This document shows positions 23,330 through 34,077 of a DNA stretch of 64,000 bases, one piece after another. The position numbers and the translations under genes are program-made. The stretch covers positions 186,001-250,000 of the forward strand of contig WHUZ01000058.1 of the NCBI GenBank assembly GCA_015179045.1. Direction: 5' to 3'. The notes beneath the pieces were generated by a model that ran no database searches, was not told the origin of the DNA, and saw only the letters and a program-made list of their open reading frames with translations. The DNA is from Kalaharituber pfeilii. Lineage: Eukaryota; Ascomycota; Pezizomycetes; Pezizales; Pezizaceae. The stretch's first letter is position 1. Every line of letters starts with the position of its first letter.

Positions 23330-24310
23330 TTATTATCTTGCCATAACCTATAAGATTTAGCTTATTCTGCTGCATCTCGTACCATAGAGAGAAATGAGTC
23401 ATACCTGTCAAATTGAGCTTATTCTTGTGCTGTCGAGAGAGACTTATCATACCTGTTAATTAAGATCATCCTGCCTCATCTTACGACGTGCAAATGGTAC
23501 TGCTCTCCTTATAGATTGAGTCCATATGTAGCCATTGACGGAAATCTGTCATACCTATCAGATTCAGCTCATTCTGCCTCATCTTATACTGTTGAGAGGG
23601 GCCTACAATACCTGTTAAATTTAAATGTCTCATCTCTCACTATCAAAAGGGCCTGTCATACTTTGTTAATAGAGCTTATACTACTGTATCTCCCGCCATC
23701 GTGAAGGGTCTACCATACCTGTGAAATTTAACTCAAATTACCATATTCTGCATTGTTGAAGGCTGCCATCCTGTCAGATTAAGCTGTTGTTGCCATATCT
23801 CACATAGTTGAGGAGGACCTAGCATACCTATTAAGTTGAGCTGTTGTTGTCATATCTCGCGTGGTTGAGTGGACCTAGCATACCTATTAAGTTGAGCTAG
23901 TTAGCCGCAGTAAAAGGAGTGGGTTGCTTGTGCTTTGATTCCTGCCTACACGAGATGCAATTCGGGCATGATTTTGTTGTTGCCATATCTCGTATGGTTG
24001 AGTGGGACCAGCATACTTCTTAAGTTGAGCTCATGTTAGTATATTTCGCGTGAGTGGGACCTAGCATACCTATTGAGTTGAGCTTATGTTGCCATATCTT
24101 ACACCATCAAGGTGCCCTGCCATGGCGAACAGCTACAAGCGGGGTCATGTGATATAAAAAAAAAAAAAAAAAAAAAACACCATCAAGGTATGCGATCCTG
24201 TCAGATTAAGCCATATTTCATACCGTTAGGTAGAACGCGTTATACTTATTAGATTCAGCTCATTCTATCATATTTTACGCTGTTTAAGACAGCCCACCAT
24301 ACCTACAAAA
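23330..24310 (-). repeat. Degenerate minisatellite array, inverted relative to 1530-3400
   Basis: Repeating blocks such as ATTCTGCTGCATCTCG, ATACCTGTCAAATTGAGCT and GTTGAGTGGACCTAGCATAC are the reverse complement of the 1530-3400 units. Later units become a simpler 45-50-bp form around GTTGAGCTGTTGTTGCCAT. No gene. Confidence 0.82.
24114..24176 (+). mobile_element. Ultrashort tail B retroposed unit
   Basis: GCCCTGCCATGGCGAACAGC … GGGGTCATGTGATAT plus A run, flanked by the 13-bp repeat ACACCATCAAGGT at 24101-24113 and 24177-24189. It lies within the minisatellite array. Confidence 0.92.
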
Positions 24311-24329
24311 TATTCGCGTCAACAAATAC

Positions 24330-24600
24330 AATCTCTATGCATTAGCATATTGCACATGTCTGCCAGTAGCCTAGTTGTGATGTCAGAGTGGGAGATAATC
24401 CTAGCAGTATTAACCGGCAACCTGGAAGTGTACTGATCAGCAGCCTATCATCCTACCTTGGGTTGCCAGCCGACCTATATGAGTAACAACCAGCGGCTGT
24501 AGTGGCCGGCCCAATGAGAGGCCCAACGCGCAGCCTAATGAGCGGCCCAACGCGCGGCCTGATGAGCTGAATTCACTAACAGCAGACTTTGGCGCACCAG
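24330..24600 (-). repeat. Paralogue of the flanks of the 25506-27250 element (empty site)
   Basis: Read on the minus strand, this matches 25440-25505 joined directly to 27253-27400 (…GCCGCTGGTTGTT ACTCATATAGGTCGGC…). It contains a single TA where the other locus carries the 1745-bp element, so it is the unoccupied site. The match continues to a TTTGTTGACGCGA motif and the minisatellite edge. Confidence 0.85.
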
Positions 24601-24639
24601 CGTATGGTTCGTCCCAAATTAGCAATGTCCTAACAGGGC

Positions 24640-25060
24640 AGCTCAGGCATACTTGCCAGATTGAGATAATTGACTGCCCTGAAGATATTGAGCAGATTGG
24701 ACCAATTGAGCGTATCGAGCATATGGAGTGCGGGTATGAGATATAGAGAGTAGAGAATATTGGGCATATTGAGCCTGTTCAGCATATTGGGCATGAATTC
24801 CCGACCCGGGCTAGGAATTGGCCACTTTCGCAGTGAAAATGAGATGTAGAGAGTATTAAGCACATTGAGCATGCCATGAGTTGCACAGAATATTAAGCAT
24901 ATTAACTGCACACATGAGGTATAGAGAGTATTGAGTATATTGAGCGCACGCATGAGATATTGAACATGTTAAGTATATTGAGTATTTACTGCGCGCATGA
25001 GATATTGAGAGGAAATGGAATCGGCATGCTGAAGGCGATATATACAAATTAAGGACCTCA
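24640..25060. repeat. Short degenerate repeats (TTGAGCATATTGAG type)
   Basis: Irregular repetition of ATTGAGCATATTGAG, GAGATATAGAGAGTA and related words. The resulting minus-strand ORFs rich in Leu-Asn-Tyr are repeat translations, not genes. Confidence 0.7.
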
Positions 25061-25255
25061 CGCCGACAGCCAGCGTCGGGCTGCAGGTCAATTATTGTAA
25101 TTGCATTGTGGATACCCAAATGCAATAATCATTGATCAAAGGTTCACTTGTGGCATCAGGATGCGACAGGGTGTAAGATCTAGCGTCAGAACGCTGGGGC
25201 GCACAGGGCGCAATACGAAAGGTGGGTTGCATCAGGGCGCTGAGTAGGTACGCCT

Positions 25256-25319
25256 TTTTTTTTTTTTTTTTTTTTTTTGGTCACATGACCCCGCATGCGG
25301 CTCTTCGGCATGGCAGGAC
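25256..25319 (-). mobile_element. Ultrashort tail B retroposed unit
   Basis: T run, GGTCACATGACCCCGCATGC and GGCATGGCAGGAC. Target repeat GAGTAGGTACGCCT (25242-25255) and GAGTAGATACGCCT (25320-25333), one mismatch. Confidence 0.85.
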
Positions 25320-25505
25320 GAGTAGATACGCCTGAACGCAACCTTTGTTTTGGTCATGGATGCCCACTACTCAATTGAAATAAACTTTAACTGTTGCAAA
25401 GGGAGCTTTAGAACCTGGGCTACTCGCAGAGTCACTTACTCGGCTGCTTATTGGACTGCTTATCGGGCTGCTCATTGGGTCGGCCACTACAGCCGCTGGT
25501 TGTTA

Positions 25506-26113
25506 GAGTGCTTCACCTAGAAACCGATCATCACCGGGAAACCGATCAAGTCCATTAACTTACATACAGAGCTGCTGTGAATGCAAATGACACTCAAGTG
25601 GCCTCAAATTAAAGCCAGAGCATGGGAGAACATAGTAAATTATTTTCTGCACTTTCTTTTCCCACCTTGTGGCACCTGAGGGGTGCTATATACTGGAATA
25701 TATGCAACCCTATTCTAACGTATACTTTTGAGTCACTATATGTGAATGAGATTACCTGAGGCCTTTGCATCTCAATATATCCTCTATGACTTATGCTAAG
25801 TAAGTATACCAAGTTTTGTGATCATTGGACTTATCAGTACAGAGTTACTGCCATGTCAAAAAATACATTTTCGCGTACTTAGATTGGTAGCGGTATTGAG
25901 CTATTTCTTGATGAGAAAGATGCACAGAGACTCTGTAAAGCTATATAATTGTAATACATGCATAGGGAAATGTTTTCTGAATAGATTGCAGCATTGACAA
26001 ATAGTCGGGGTAGTTGAGCACTACAAGATATACATATATGTAAAATCCTAACTTCCTCACATAGTACGTAGTAGTGTATGCCAATATGGGTTACTAGAGG
26101 TTCGGAAACATAG
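25506..26113 (+). repeat. Left inverted arm of the TA element
   Basis: Pairs with 26643-27250. ORFs at 25609-25812 and 25879-26127 here have mirror copies in the other arm, so they are not independent genes. Confidence 0.85.
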
Positions 26114-26642
26114 TCTGCTAGCTTCATGTACTATCACCGGCACTGCTACCACTCGATGGGGTACTAAAGGGCTGACTCAGAATGAGCACTACATATCGAA
26201 TATATATGCATTTGTATATACCATGCATGCGCTATGTGACAGCAGTAAAATGTGTTGCTATCATGAAGGTGATATGAACTGCTAAGAAGAACTAGTTAGA
26301 ATTGCTAGTCAAGTTTCTTTTTCACTTGGTAGAGGTTAATTCTCTGTGCGTACTATCATTATTACTTATACTGTTGAAGTATTCATATCTATACTAATAA
26401 GGGTCTATGCCATACGGAATTATAATACATTAAGGACAATATGAGACTTGACTACTAAACTTATTTCCACTGCCATGTATCTCATAGGTATTAGTTCTAT
26501 AAGTATAATATGTATATTATTCACTGCTTATAATACACATTCGATACTTACTCACTGGTGCGGTTATAGGAGTCTTATAGGATCTAACGGAGTCATGTAT
26601 ATCCTATATAAGCTTACAAGCAATAGCATGACAGTGCTAAGG

Positions 26643-27250
26643 CATGTTTCTAAACCTCTAGCGACTCATATTGGGCATACACTGCTACGTACTATGTGAG
26701 GAAGTTAGGATTTTACATATATGTATATCTTGTAGTGCTCAACTACCCCGACTATTTGTCAATGCTGCAATCTATTCAGAAAACATTTCCCTATGCATGT
26801 ATTACAATTATATAGCTTTACAGAGTCTCTGTGCATCTTTCTCATCAAAAAATAGCTCAATACCGCTACCAATCTAAGTACGCGAAAATGTATTTTTTGA
26901 CATGGCAGTAACTCTGTACTGATAAGTCCAATGATCACAAAACTTGGTATACTTACTTAGCATAAGCCATAGAGGATATATTGAGATGCAAAGGCCTCAG
27001 GTAATCTCATTCACATATAGTGACTCAAAAGTATACGTTAGAATAGGGTTGCATATATTCCAGTATATAGCACCCCTCAGGTGCCACAAGGTGGGAAAAG
27101 AAAGTGCAGAAAATAATTTACTATGTTCTCCCATGCTCTGGCTTTAATTTGAGGCCACTTGAGTGTCATTTGCATTCACAGCAGCTCTGTATGTAAGTTA
27201 ATGGACTTGATCGGTTTCCCGGTGATGATCGGTTTCTAGGTGAAGCACTC
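26643..27250 (-). repeat. Right inverted arm of the TA element
   Basis: Reverse complement of 25506-26113, with visible differences near the inner end (CCCAATATGAGTCGCTAGAG against CCAATATGGGTTACTAGAG). Confidence 0.85.
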
Positions 27251-27533
27251 TACTCACATGGGTCGGCTGGCAACCCAATATAGGATGATAGGCTGTTGCT
27301 CAGTACACTTCCAGGTTGCCGGTTGATACTGCAGGAATTACCCCTCATTCTGACGTCAAGTTCAGTGTTGACTAGGTTGGTGATACAACGTGCCGACGCG
27401 CTCAGAACATGTTTGTTTATGTTTGTTGACGCGACTGTTGCAGCACATATTTACAGGTATGGCAGGCCCCTCTTAACAGCATGACATTTGGCAGAAAAAG
27501 CTATTGACAGGTAGGGCAGCTCTCCTCAATGCT

Positions 27534-27732
27534 AAAGTCGTGCGTGTATGAGACAGACAGGGGAAGGAAATAGACGTTGGGTGTTGTTCTACCCGCATCA
27601 CGGAGGACAAGCGGGCAATACTTGTATTTAGTTTTTAGTCAGTCTTTTGTGTTAGTTCTAGTTTATATATACCTCGCCATAGCCCATAGGGCGGCACGCG
27701 AGTAATGAAATAAAAAAAAAAAAAAAAAAAAA
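27534..27732 (+). mobile_element. ORF1-type 3' fragment with tail A
   Basis: 199 bp: the end of the ORF1 reading frame (…GTGTATGAGACAGACAGGGG), a T/A-rich 3' UTR, CTCGCCATAGCCCATAGGGC and poly(A). Target repeat TCTCCTCAATGCT at 27521-27533 and 27733-27745. Confidence 0.9.
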
Positions 27733-27821
27733 TCTCCTCAATGCTCCTCGATGCACCACAATGAGCCGAATTCTCTATTGCAGCGAGAGTGGCAAAATGG
27801 ACTATATTACATGAAGCAGGA

Positions 27822-27877
27822 TTTTTTTTTTTTTTTTAATTTTATTACTCGCATACCGCCTATCAGGCTACGGCGAG
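27822..27877 (-). mobile_element. Ultrashort tail A retroposed unit
   Basis: 56 bp of T run and tail A complement. Duplication ATGAAGCAGGA at 27811-27821 and 27878-27888. The inner hairpin is GCCTGATAGGC with a compensated stem. Confidence 0.92.
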
Positions 27878-28149
27878 ATGAAGCAGGAGCGGTAGGGTGA
27901 CTGATAATGGTATGGCATGATAGGATGATGAAGGGGCACCTGGATATAGATCACAATAGCTAGATATACATAATCAGTTGTCAAACAAGGCGTTCTATCT
28001 GCATTACTTGCTATTGTAAAAAAGCTTCTTCAGTGTCTATAAGTGGTTACTACCGTGAAAGCACATGGCACACTTATCAGTTGCGCAGAGACGTAATAGA
28101 GGCATCTGGAAACTGCCTGGGTGTAAACAGCCTTAGTTAGTGCGTCTAG

Positions 28150-28345
28150 TTATGATCAACAGGTAACATGCATCCGGGGTGCATAGGACGTTACAATGAA
28201 TAGATGAGGTGCATTCAGGGCGCACAGAGCCTTAGTTACTGCGCCAGGGTGCAATGAATAGATGACGTGCATCCAGGGCGCACAGAGCCTTGTTTAGTGC
28301 GCCAGGTTACAATGAGTAGATGACGTGCATCCAGGGCGCTCAAGG
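28150..28345. repeat. 58-bp tandem repeat, about three units
   Basis: GATGACGTGCATCCAGGGCG and relatives recur at 28203, 28261 and 28319. No coding sense. Confidence 0.8.
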
Positions 28346-28400
28346 CGCTTGGGGGGTATTCAGCCCCCCGGGTGCTTCAGGGCGATTTTCCGTTTTTGCT

Positions 28401-28565
28401 GATGTCGGCCTGCAGCATATACACCTCCGTAGCCATTTCGGCCCGCCGTATATACACCTCCGTTGCGACTCCGGCCCGCCGTATACACACCTCCGTGGCG
28501 ACTCCGGCCCGCCGTATACATACCTCCGTAGCGACCCCGGCCCGCCGTATACACACCTCCGTAGC
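28401..28565. repeat. 33-bp tandem repeat, five units
   Basis: Five units around CGGCCCGCCGTATACACACC at 33-bp spacing. Because 33 is a multiple of three, several frames on both strands stay open and make false repeat proteins. No spacers, so not CRISPR. Confidence 0.9.
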
Positions 28566-28612
28566 CGTAACATCCAGTACTACGTTCCAGCGCCTACCGG
28601 AGCCTAGCCCCT

Positions 28613-28715
28613 TAAGCCTGCCTCCAGGCTTTGAGGGTTTAGACCCAGGGGCCCTGCCTTGGCGAACAGCTGCATGGGGGGTCACGTGAAATAAAAAAAA
28701 AAAAAAAAAAAAAAA
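28613..28715 (+). mobile_element. Tail B element, longer form (103 bp)
   Basis: Starts TAAGCCTGCCTCCAGGCTTT, passes through CCCTGCCTTGGCGAAC to GTCACGTGAAAT and poly(A). Target repeat GAGCCTAGCCCCT at 28600-28612 and 28716-28728. Confidence 0.92.
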
Positions 28716-28728
28716 GAGCCTAGCCCCT

Positions 28729-29391
28729 CACGCCCGTAACAGGGAGGCCCAAGATTGAACTGTTAAAATTGTTACAATAAGTTTGAGTGGGTGTTTTTGA
28801 ATGTCCAAACAGTGCGATAGAGGCCTCTTGGCATACTAGTCCCTATATAGTAATCAGACTGCATTCATCGTAGAAACGTCTCCAATCGCCTGATCTTGGA
28901 CGAAATTTTCAAGGCGTGCTTAAAATTCAAACTTGGGGACCATCATAATTTTGACATGACGTTATCGAAATGCTCAGCTCTCAACTCAAGTTCGTGTAAT
29001 CGCCTATGATCATAATTTTTTTTTTAGCACTGCCTGCACTTCCAGCCCTGGGTTTGAGACTGCTGCCTTAATGTAGCAGGGATGACTGCGACGCATCGCC
29101 AGTCCGTTCAGGAATGGCGATTGTAGGAATCAGATAAATGCTCTCGTCAAGGCATGCACATCTTATCAGATTTTCGAATATACTTGGAAATCTACAGCCC
29201 CGGGAAATGTTTTCAGTTCCGTAACATGGCGTTTCGCGCCCATAAAAGAATTGGGCTATTCTAACAATCAGATAATCTAATGAGAGGGCGCTGTTATCAG
29301 ATCCTCTGCCTTAGATGAAAGTCCTGCCTCGAACCAGGCGTTGCTCCTAGTAGGTACTTAGGGTCTTGGCAGATGTATTACTTAAGCAATG
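28729..29391. other. No gene seen
   Basis: No supported ORF, RNA or repeat. Confidence 0.45.
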
Positions 29392-29402
29392 GTTTAAAGT
29401 TG

Positions 29403-30093
29403 ATTTTTATTTTTTTTTTTTTTATATCAATACTCGCGTGCCGCCCAATGGGCTATGGCGAGGGTCTTATTAAGAAAAAATAAATCAACTACCTATCAAC
29501 CTAAATACATGTTGTGCCCGCGGACTCTTCCATGATGCGGGTGACGCCCGGTATGATCCCCTACTTCCGTCCCCTCTCCGACTCATACCGGACAGACTTC
29601 AACCATCGCCCACTGAGCCTAACCTTCCCAACCTCCATCTCCTTTCCCAAATACACAACCACCGAACTTGTCTTCTTCCCTTCCTCCTAAGCCAGCGAAT
29701 CCCACTGATCTTCCCCAGTTCCCTGTTCGCGGCTTCCAGCCATGCCTTGACCTTTCCCAGGTCCTTCCGCAAGGCAATCCCGTGTATCACGATGCCGTAT
29801 TTACCTTTGGTGGTGGCATCGGTCTTGGCTGGTGGAGAGGTGGTGGGGCGCTTGTTCCCGGAACCGAAGCGCGCCCGGTGGCTCTGCCATGCCTCCTCCT
29901 GGCTCGGAAGCGGCTTTCCTTTGTTGGTGGAGGGTTTTTGTGGCGTTTTGGGTGTTGGTGATGGCGTTGGCCTCGAAGATGGCCCTGGTGGTGCCGTTGA
30001 AGGCGATGGCGGTGATGGCGGTGGTGCCTGTGACGGCGGTGGCGCCTGTGTTGGTGGTGGCGGTGGTGGTGGTGGTGCTGCCATCGGTGGTGC
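29403..30093 (-). mobile_element. Near-complete ORF1-only retroelement with tail A
   Basis: A 691-bp insertion flanked by GTTTAAAGTTG at 29392-29402 and 30094-30104. On the minus strand its 5' end lies 9 bp before an ATG (30084), and its 3' end is tail A plus poly(A). Apart from ORF1 there is little else, so this looks like a full-length unit that has no polymerase. Confidence 0.85.
29500..30084 (-). pseudogene. ORF1-like protein of the non-autonomous element
   Basis: Starts MAAPPPPPPPP, followed by a Pro/Ser/Thr-rich region encoded by GGT-type repeats (residues 1-50). Next is a basic stretch, then a globular segment: GIVIHGIALRKDLGKVKAWL, ELGKISGIRWLRRK. A shift near 29690 breaks the frame; beyond it the remaining family C-terminus can be followed in another frame (plus-strand ACCACCGAACTTGTCTTCTT) to about 29560. 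The related fragments at 12747-13273 and 19241-19523 are in agreement. By position it would be a nucleic-acid-binding ORF1/Gag-like protein, but I see no CCHC motif in it, so the role is inferred. Confidence 0.65.
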
Positions 30094-30174
30094 GTTTAAA
30101 GTTGTGTTTCTACTGTTGTACCCTCGCCTTGATGTTTTTGTGCAAAGGCACGCTTATATAACAACGCACGTAAG

Positions 30175-30638
30175 TACAGCCTCAAAATTCGAAGTAAGCT
30201 ACCACCTAGAGCTACTTATGTATGTACGGTCCTCCTGACAGTCTGGAGTACAGTAGCAGTGGTGTGAGGCGTGACAGTTCAAGTTTTACGTGCAGTGGGT
30301 TTAGGGTTGGTGTTGGGAGTACTTGCGTCGTACCTGCACTGTCTACTGTAAAGTCATCCACCACCGAAGTTGGGCATTCATCTACGAGGGCTTTTAATTT
30401 TGTACACACAGTGTGGTTTTTATTGCAGCATAATTAGCACGACTCTTTGCATACACTTCGATGCTGAGCCTCAAAGCACCGCGTATGCACCTGCAAAGTT
30501 GGTCGGTCGAGCTGGTGTACCCTGCCGGCAAAGTTCACGGGTGTTGTACATTTCCATAAGCTGGCTGTTTTGCTGTCGCTCAACCCCACCTACATGCTAC
30601 AAGCCCATGACGTTTGAGCAACTACATACTGTATCTAC
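30175..30638. repeat. Dispersed repeat, copy 2 (partner 21593-22015)
   Basis: Same ordered blocks as 21593-22015. The minus strand is open for 65 codons (30409-30212, KLKALVDECPTSVVDDFTV…). A relic of an unknown gene is possible. Confidence 0.72.
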
Positions 30639-30659
30639 GTGCTCTACATACAAACACTC

Positions 30660-31210
30660 AGTACCTACAAACGTACCCTCCGACCCTTCGCTTAGCCCAG
30701 ATGGAGGCTGTCGAACCCTTCCCTCGACCGCGTTGCCCTTCTCGCCTTTCTGCCTCCACCCTTTCTCCTCTAAGTCTAAGTCCTCGCAGCACTGCCAGGT
30801 GACCATCTCGTCATTCCGTCTTCCGCGCCGCATACCTCCCCGCAGGTGCATCGCCCTCCTGCACATGGCTGCGCCTTTCCTAGTCCGCAGCCAGGTGTAG
30901 TCCGTGAAAACTCTCCTGCACCATCTCACGAATTTTTCTGTTCCAAAACCTGCTGATTCCCTCTTCCCTCTCTCTTTCACACTACTCTTCGCGCAGACAT
31001 CATTCCACGCCCTGTCCTTCGTACCTCATGCAGCCAGCCCCCTCTTTCCCCTTCTCCTCTGCCCTCTCATTGCCGGCGAGCTACGTGCGCCACCGCGCCT
31101 TCACGCATGCACACTTCATGGCCCTGGACTCCCTCAGCCTCCTCCACCTTTCTGGAGGTCTACCACTATACGTGCTAGATCCGAAGTCCTTACCTACCTG
31201 GATTTTCCTG
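30660..31210 (-). pseudogene. Decayed LINE (tail B family) ORF2 C-terminal fragment
   Basis: Minus-strand codons ESAGFGTEKFVRWCRRVF, DYTWLRTRKGAAMCRRAM and LEEKGWRQKG match ERAGFGKGKFVKWGRRAL, NYTWLRTGKGGAMWRRM and LEEKGWKQEG of the 45727-46313 element. Internal stops and a missing 3' tail show decay. Confidence 0.72.
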
Positions 31211-32298
31211 TTCTGTTGACTGCAGTGATGGCCGCCTGTCGGCCAATGAGCAGAAGCACTTTCACGCTGCCGTCGACGTCTCCCGGAGCCCCCTCATGCC
31301 TCTGCGTTCCACATGGTAACTTTTGTGCCTACTCACCGGTTCCCTTCGGCCTCTCCAGCTACCACCTGCCTGCAGCGCCATCCACCTCCAACACCTCGTC
31401 CTCACTGCGGAAACTTGCTGCTCGAACGATACAGATAAACGAACTTCCGAACTTCAAGAAACGATGTATGGCAGGTATCATACAATAGCAGGGTAGAGAA
31501 CAGCTATTCTCATTCCCAGACTGAGATGCTGTAAGATATCCTCGAGGTGGTTTGGAGAGGTGGCTTGGCAACTCACAAGGAGACAATTTCCTATCGTGGA
31601 AGGAGGGACCAGACGAGGTCAACTCACGTGCTCATATATTTAAAGAGGATTCTCAGACAAGAATAGAAAGGCAGCTTCTCAAAGACCCCCATCCAGATGT
31701 TTCCTTATCAGCTACGCTTGGCAACCTCAAATCACAGGCAGGCTAGGTGTTCTCACCCTGCCGCATATCCATCGCACGTCCCATTATTTCATAGATACAG
31801 TGCCATTGAAGGCTGATGTAATTTGTACGAAGAACTCTCGGGCTTCCATAGCGTTATAGCAGGACGACTTCGTTGCTGCTACTGCATGCAAATGGGGATC
31901 ATGTTTTCCAGCTTATTTTGGCCGTGCAGAAGGCTGAGAGACTCTTGTTGGTATTCCCGCCGCGGGACGAAGATGGACGTATGCATACACAACTGTGCAA
32001 AGTTGAATTCTCTGAATTCGGATTTCAATAACTACACGTGAGAGGAGTTGCTTCATGAAACAGAATTAATCATATATAGAAAAAAAAAAGGTTTCATGAA
32101 ACAGGACAGCGGGCATTCTTGAGTGAGTCATTTTTTCGTTTCTAGGCAGGTACGCAGTCATAGATCAGACACTGCAGACAAGACTATAGACTAAATAGAC
32201 GATATGTTTCTTGACACTTGATCCTTATGGCCGCTATTGGAGTCATCGTTCTACCAGCTCCGGGTACCGGTACCCTGTGCAACGCAGTGGACGCTATT
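31211..32298. other. No supported gene
   Basis: Several short frames without domains. There may be further decayed LINE sequence at the left edge. Confidence 0.4.
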
Positions 32299-32355
32299 TT
32301 TTTTTTTTTTTTTATTTCACGTGACCCCGCATGCAGCTGTTCGCCATGGCAGGGA
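32299..32355 (-). mobile_element. Ultrashort tail B retroposed unit
   Basis: 57 bp: T run, TTCACGTGACCCCGCATGCA and GCCATGGCAGGGA. Perfect 14-bp duplication CAGTGGACGCTATT at 32285-32298 and 32356-32369. Confidence 0.93.
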
Positions 32356-32789
32356 CAGTGGACGCTATTGAGCCTTCCTCACATTGGTCCCTTCGTCCGG
32401 AGAGCTATGGCTGCGAGCAGGTAGGACTTATGGGCAAATTTGACTCTCTACAACACCTAGGACTCGCCACGCTTTGGATGCAGGACACGATGATGACATC
32501 ATCGCATTGCACATCTTTCGCCAACTGCCCGCTTATAGCAGGACTATTAAGACACAAAATTGAGAATGGTTTCGGGATGGCTATCACGGACTTTATCACA
32601 GGCAAGCTACCTTTGCGGCTCGAAGCTTTTGGCAAGGTGCCAATATTCGTGTGCTGTGCTATCATCAGATCGACGTTGATAGTGAGCAATTGGTGGGCTC
32701 TGCCGGATATCCAAGGACGCTGGGGTTGAAGGCACCAGGCTCATCTCAGGCCCACCACCAAAAGCAGATTCATCAAAAAAAACTTCTTT

Positions 32790-33950
32790 GACTTTTTCTT
32801 CTTCTTTGACCGGAGAACTCGCAAGGCCCAACCACAATTATCTTCTTTAGCAAAAGGGACTCGCAGGACCCACTCACATCTTCGGCGGGACCTTCGCAAG
32901 AAACCACGCAACAGGACCCTTCGCAGGAAGGCACCTCACGGATACTTACGTCAAGACTCTCAACGCGAATATTTCTGAACAGAACCGATTGCTTGCAGCG
33001 ATTAATACCATAATTCAACATTGTCTGGAGCCTCTGGATTATCGAACTCTGGTTTGGGTTCGCACTTGAGCTCGGGAATGACAAATAAAAGCCCCACAGG
33101 TAAAGGCTGCCACCAATGCATGATGGTTCAGGCGTCTACTTTTATCCACTCGCACATCAGCCCAGCGCTCCCACACTTCGATGGCAAGAACATTACCGAT
33201 TTCATTGTGATCTGGAAGGAGATGACTGCCGACTGGACAAATGAATTTAGGATAAAAAGACTTTACAACCGGTTCTTTCAATGCTTTTTGATTCCCTTGT
33301 AAAGACTTCTACTCCGTTGGGGTACCCCTGCGGTAAAATGGTTATTTTCCCTTATAATGAAGAGGCTCATTAGCTAAGATATATCAAGATTGTATCTAGT
33401 TAGATGGGAGACTCCTGGGAACATTTCAAAAAGGACCTATTAGAGGAACTGCGTGAGGAAGATGCAGAACAGCAGAATTACATAGAGACCTATTTACGGG
33501 CAATTGCCTGGGCAGTGCATGAATATCTGAGCCCAAACTAAGGTGTTCCGTGCATTCATTGTTGGTTTTGTGGAAAGAGCAGAATATTTGGTATCCAAGG
33601 AACTGAGTAGCACGCATACACTGGTAATACCTTTCTTGCAGGTGTTTTCGGAGAAGGTTGGCGATGAGCTGTGTAAGAAAGTGCAACTTTGATGCGAAAG
33701 ATCCGACAACGATGACGACAGCATGGAATAAATCTCATGAAAGATACTATTTACATCTGCACAACTGGCAATCTGCGAATGAAAAAGCTATGGAAGGTCA
33801 AGCAGTACATCTACGTTGGTGCCGAAAAGAGCGGAGTCAAACCGCAACGACAAGGGCACAAGGGGGGCAAGGATATTGCGGACCTTACTGAGATGATGCA
33901 GGAACTGAAGGTCTACCAGACGGAATCTCAGAAATGTAGGGATGCGTAAA
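32790..33950 (+). pseudogene. Decayed retrotransposon Gag-like gene
   Basis: Successive frames on the plus strand read VKTLNANISEQNRLLAAI (about 32950), PHFDGKNITDFIVIWKEM (33170-33225), WEHFKKDLLEELREEDAE (about 33415) and FLQVFSEKVGDELCKKVQL (about 33635). FDGKNITDF, a W and a run of EF/DLLEEL segments are typical of fungal Gag-like capsid proteins. Frameshifts and stops separate the pieces. No LTR is recognisable around it, and it is a different family from the gag at 34934-35983. Confidence 0.6.
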
Positions 33951-34077
33951 TTGTAGAAATTCAGGCCGCGTCTCTCAAGCCGTGTTACCCCTCAGGGCCG
34001 TTAGTATTCATGACGGTCCGGGGTGTTCAGGTAAGGTGCAGGAGGTGTTTCATGGAAGGACTATCACAAGAGGTTTT

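Larger units (their letters stand above)
25506..27250. mobile_element. 1745-bp non-autonomous DNA element with about 608-bp inverted arms
   Basis: The ends are perfect complements starting GAGTGCTTCACCTAGAAACC, flanked by TA at 25504-25505 and 27251-27252. Arms run about 25506-26113 and 26643-27250, and most of their length looks identical (they give the same 67-aa chance ORF on opposite strands). They diverge slightly at the inner ends. The ACCGATCA motif repeats near each tip, as expected for a transposase-binding site. The 530-bp centre has no transposase. The TA duplication fits the Tc1/mariner-pogo superfamily, which is an inference. The empty site is at 24330-24600. Confidence 0.85.

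Noticed and set aside
25609..26877. Paired 67-83-aa ORFs on opposite strands
   Set aside because: They mirror each other in the inverted arms and have no domain or codon evidence.
28340..28689. Four overlapping repeat-protein ORFs on both strands
   Set aside because: A 33-bp tandem repeat keeps several frames open at once, and no frame is preferred.
29668..30238. Glycine- and alanine-rich plus-strand ORFs
   Set aside because: They are the reverse complement of the proline-rich ORF1 on the minus strand.
30904..31488. 194-codon plus-strand ORF
   Set aside because: Antisense to a decayed LINE fragment at its left half; Ser/Pro/Leu-rich composition and no motif.
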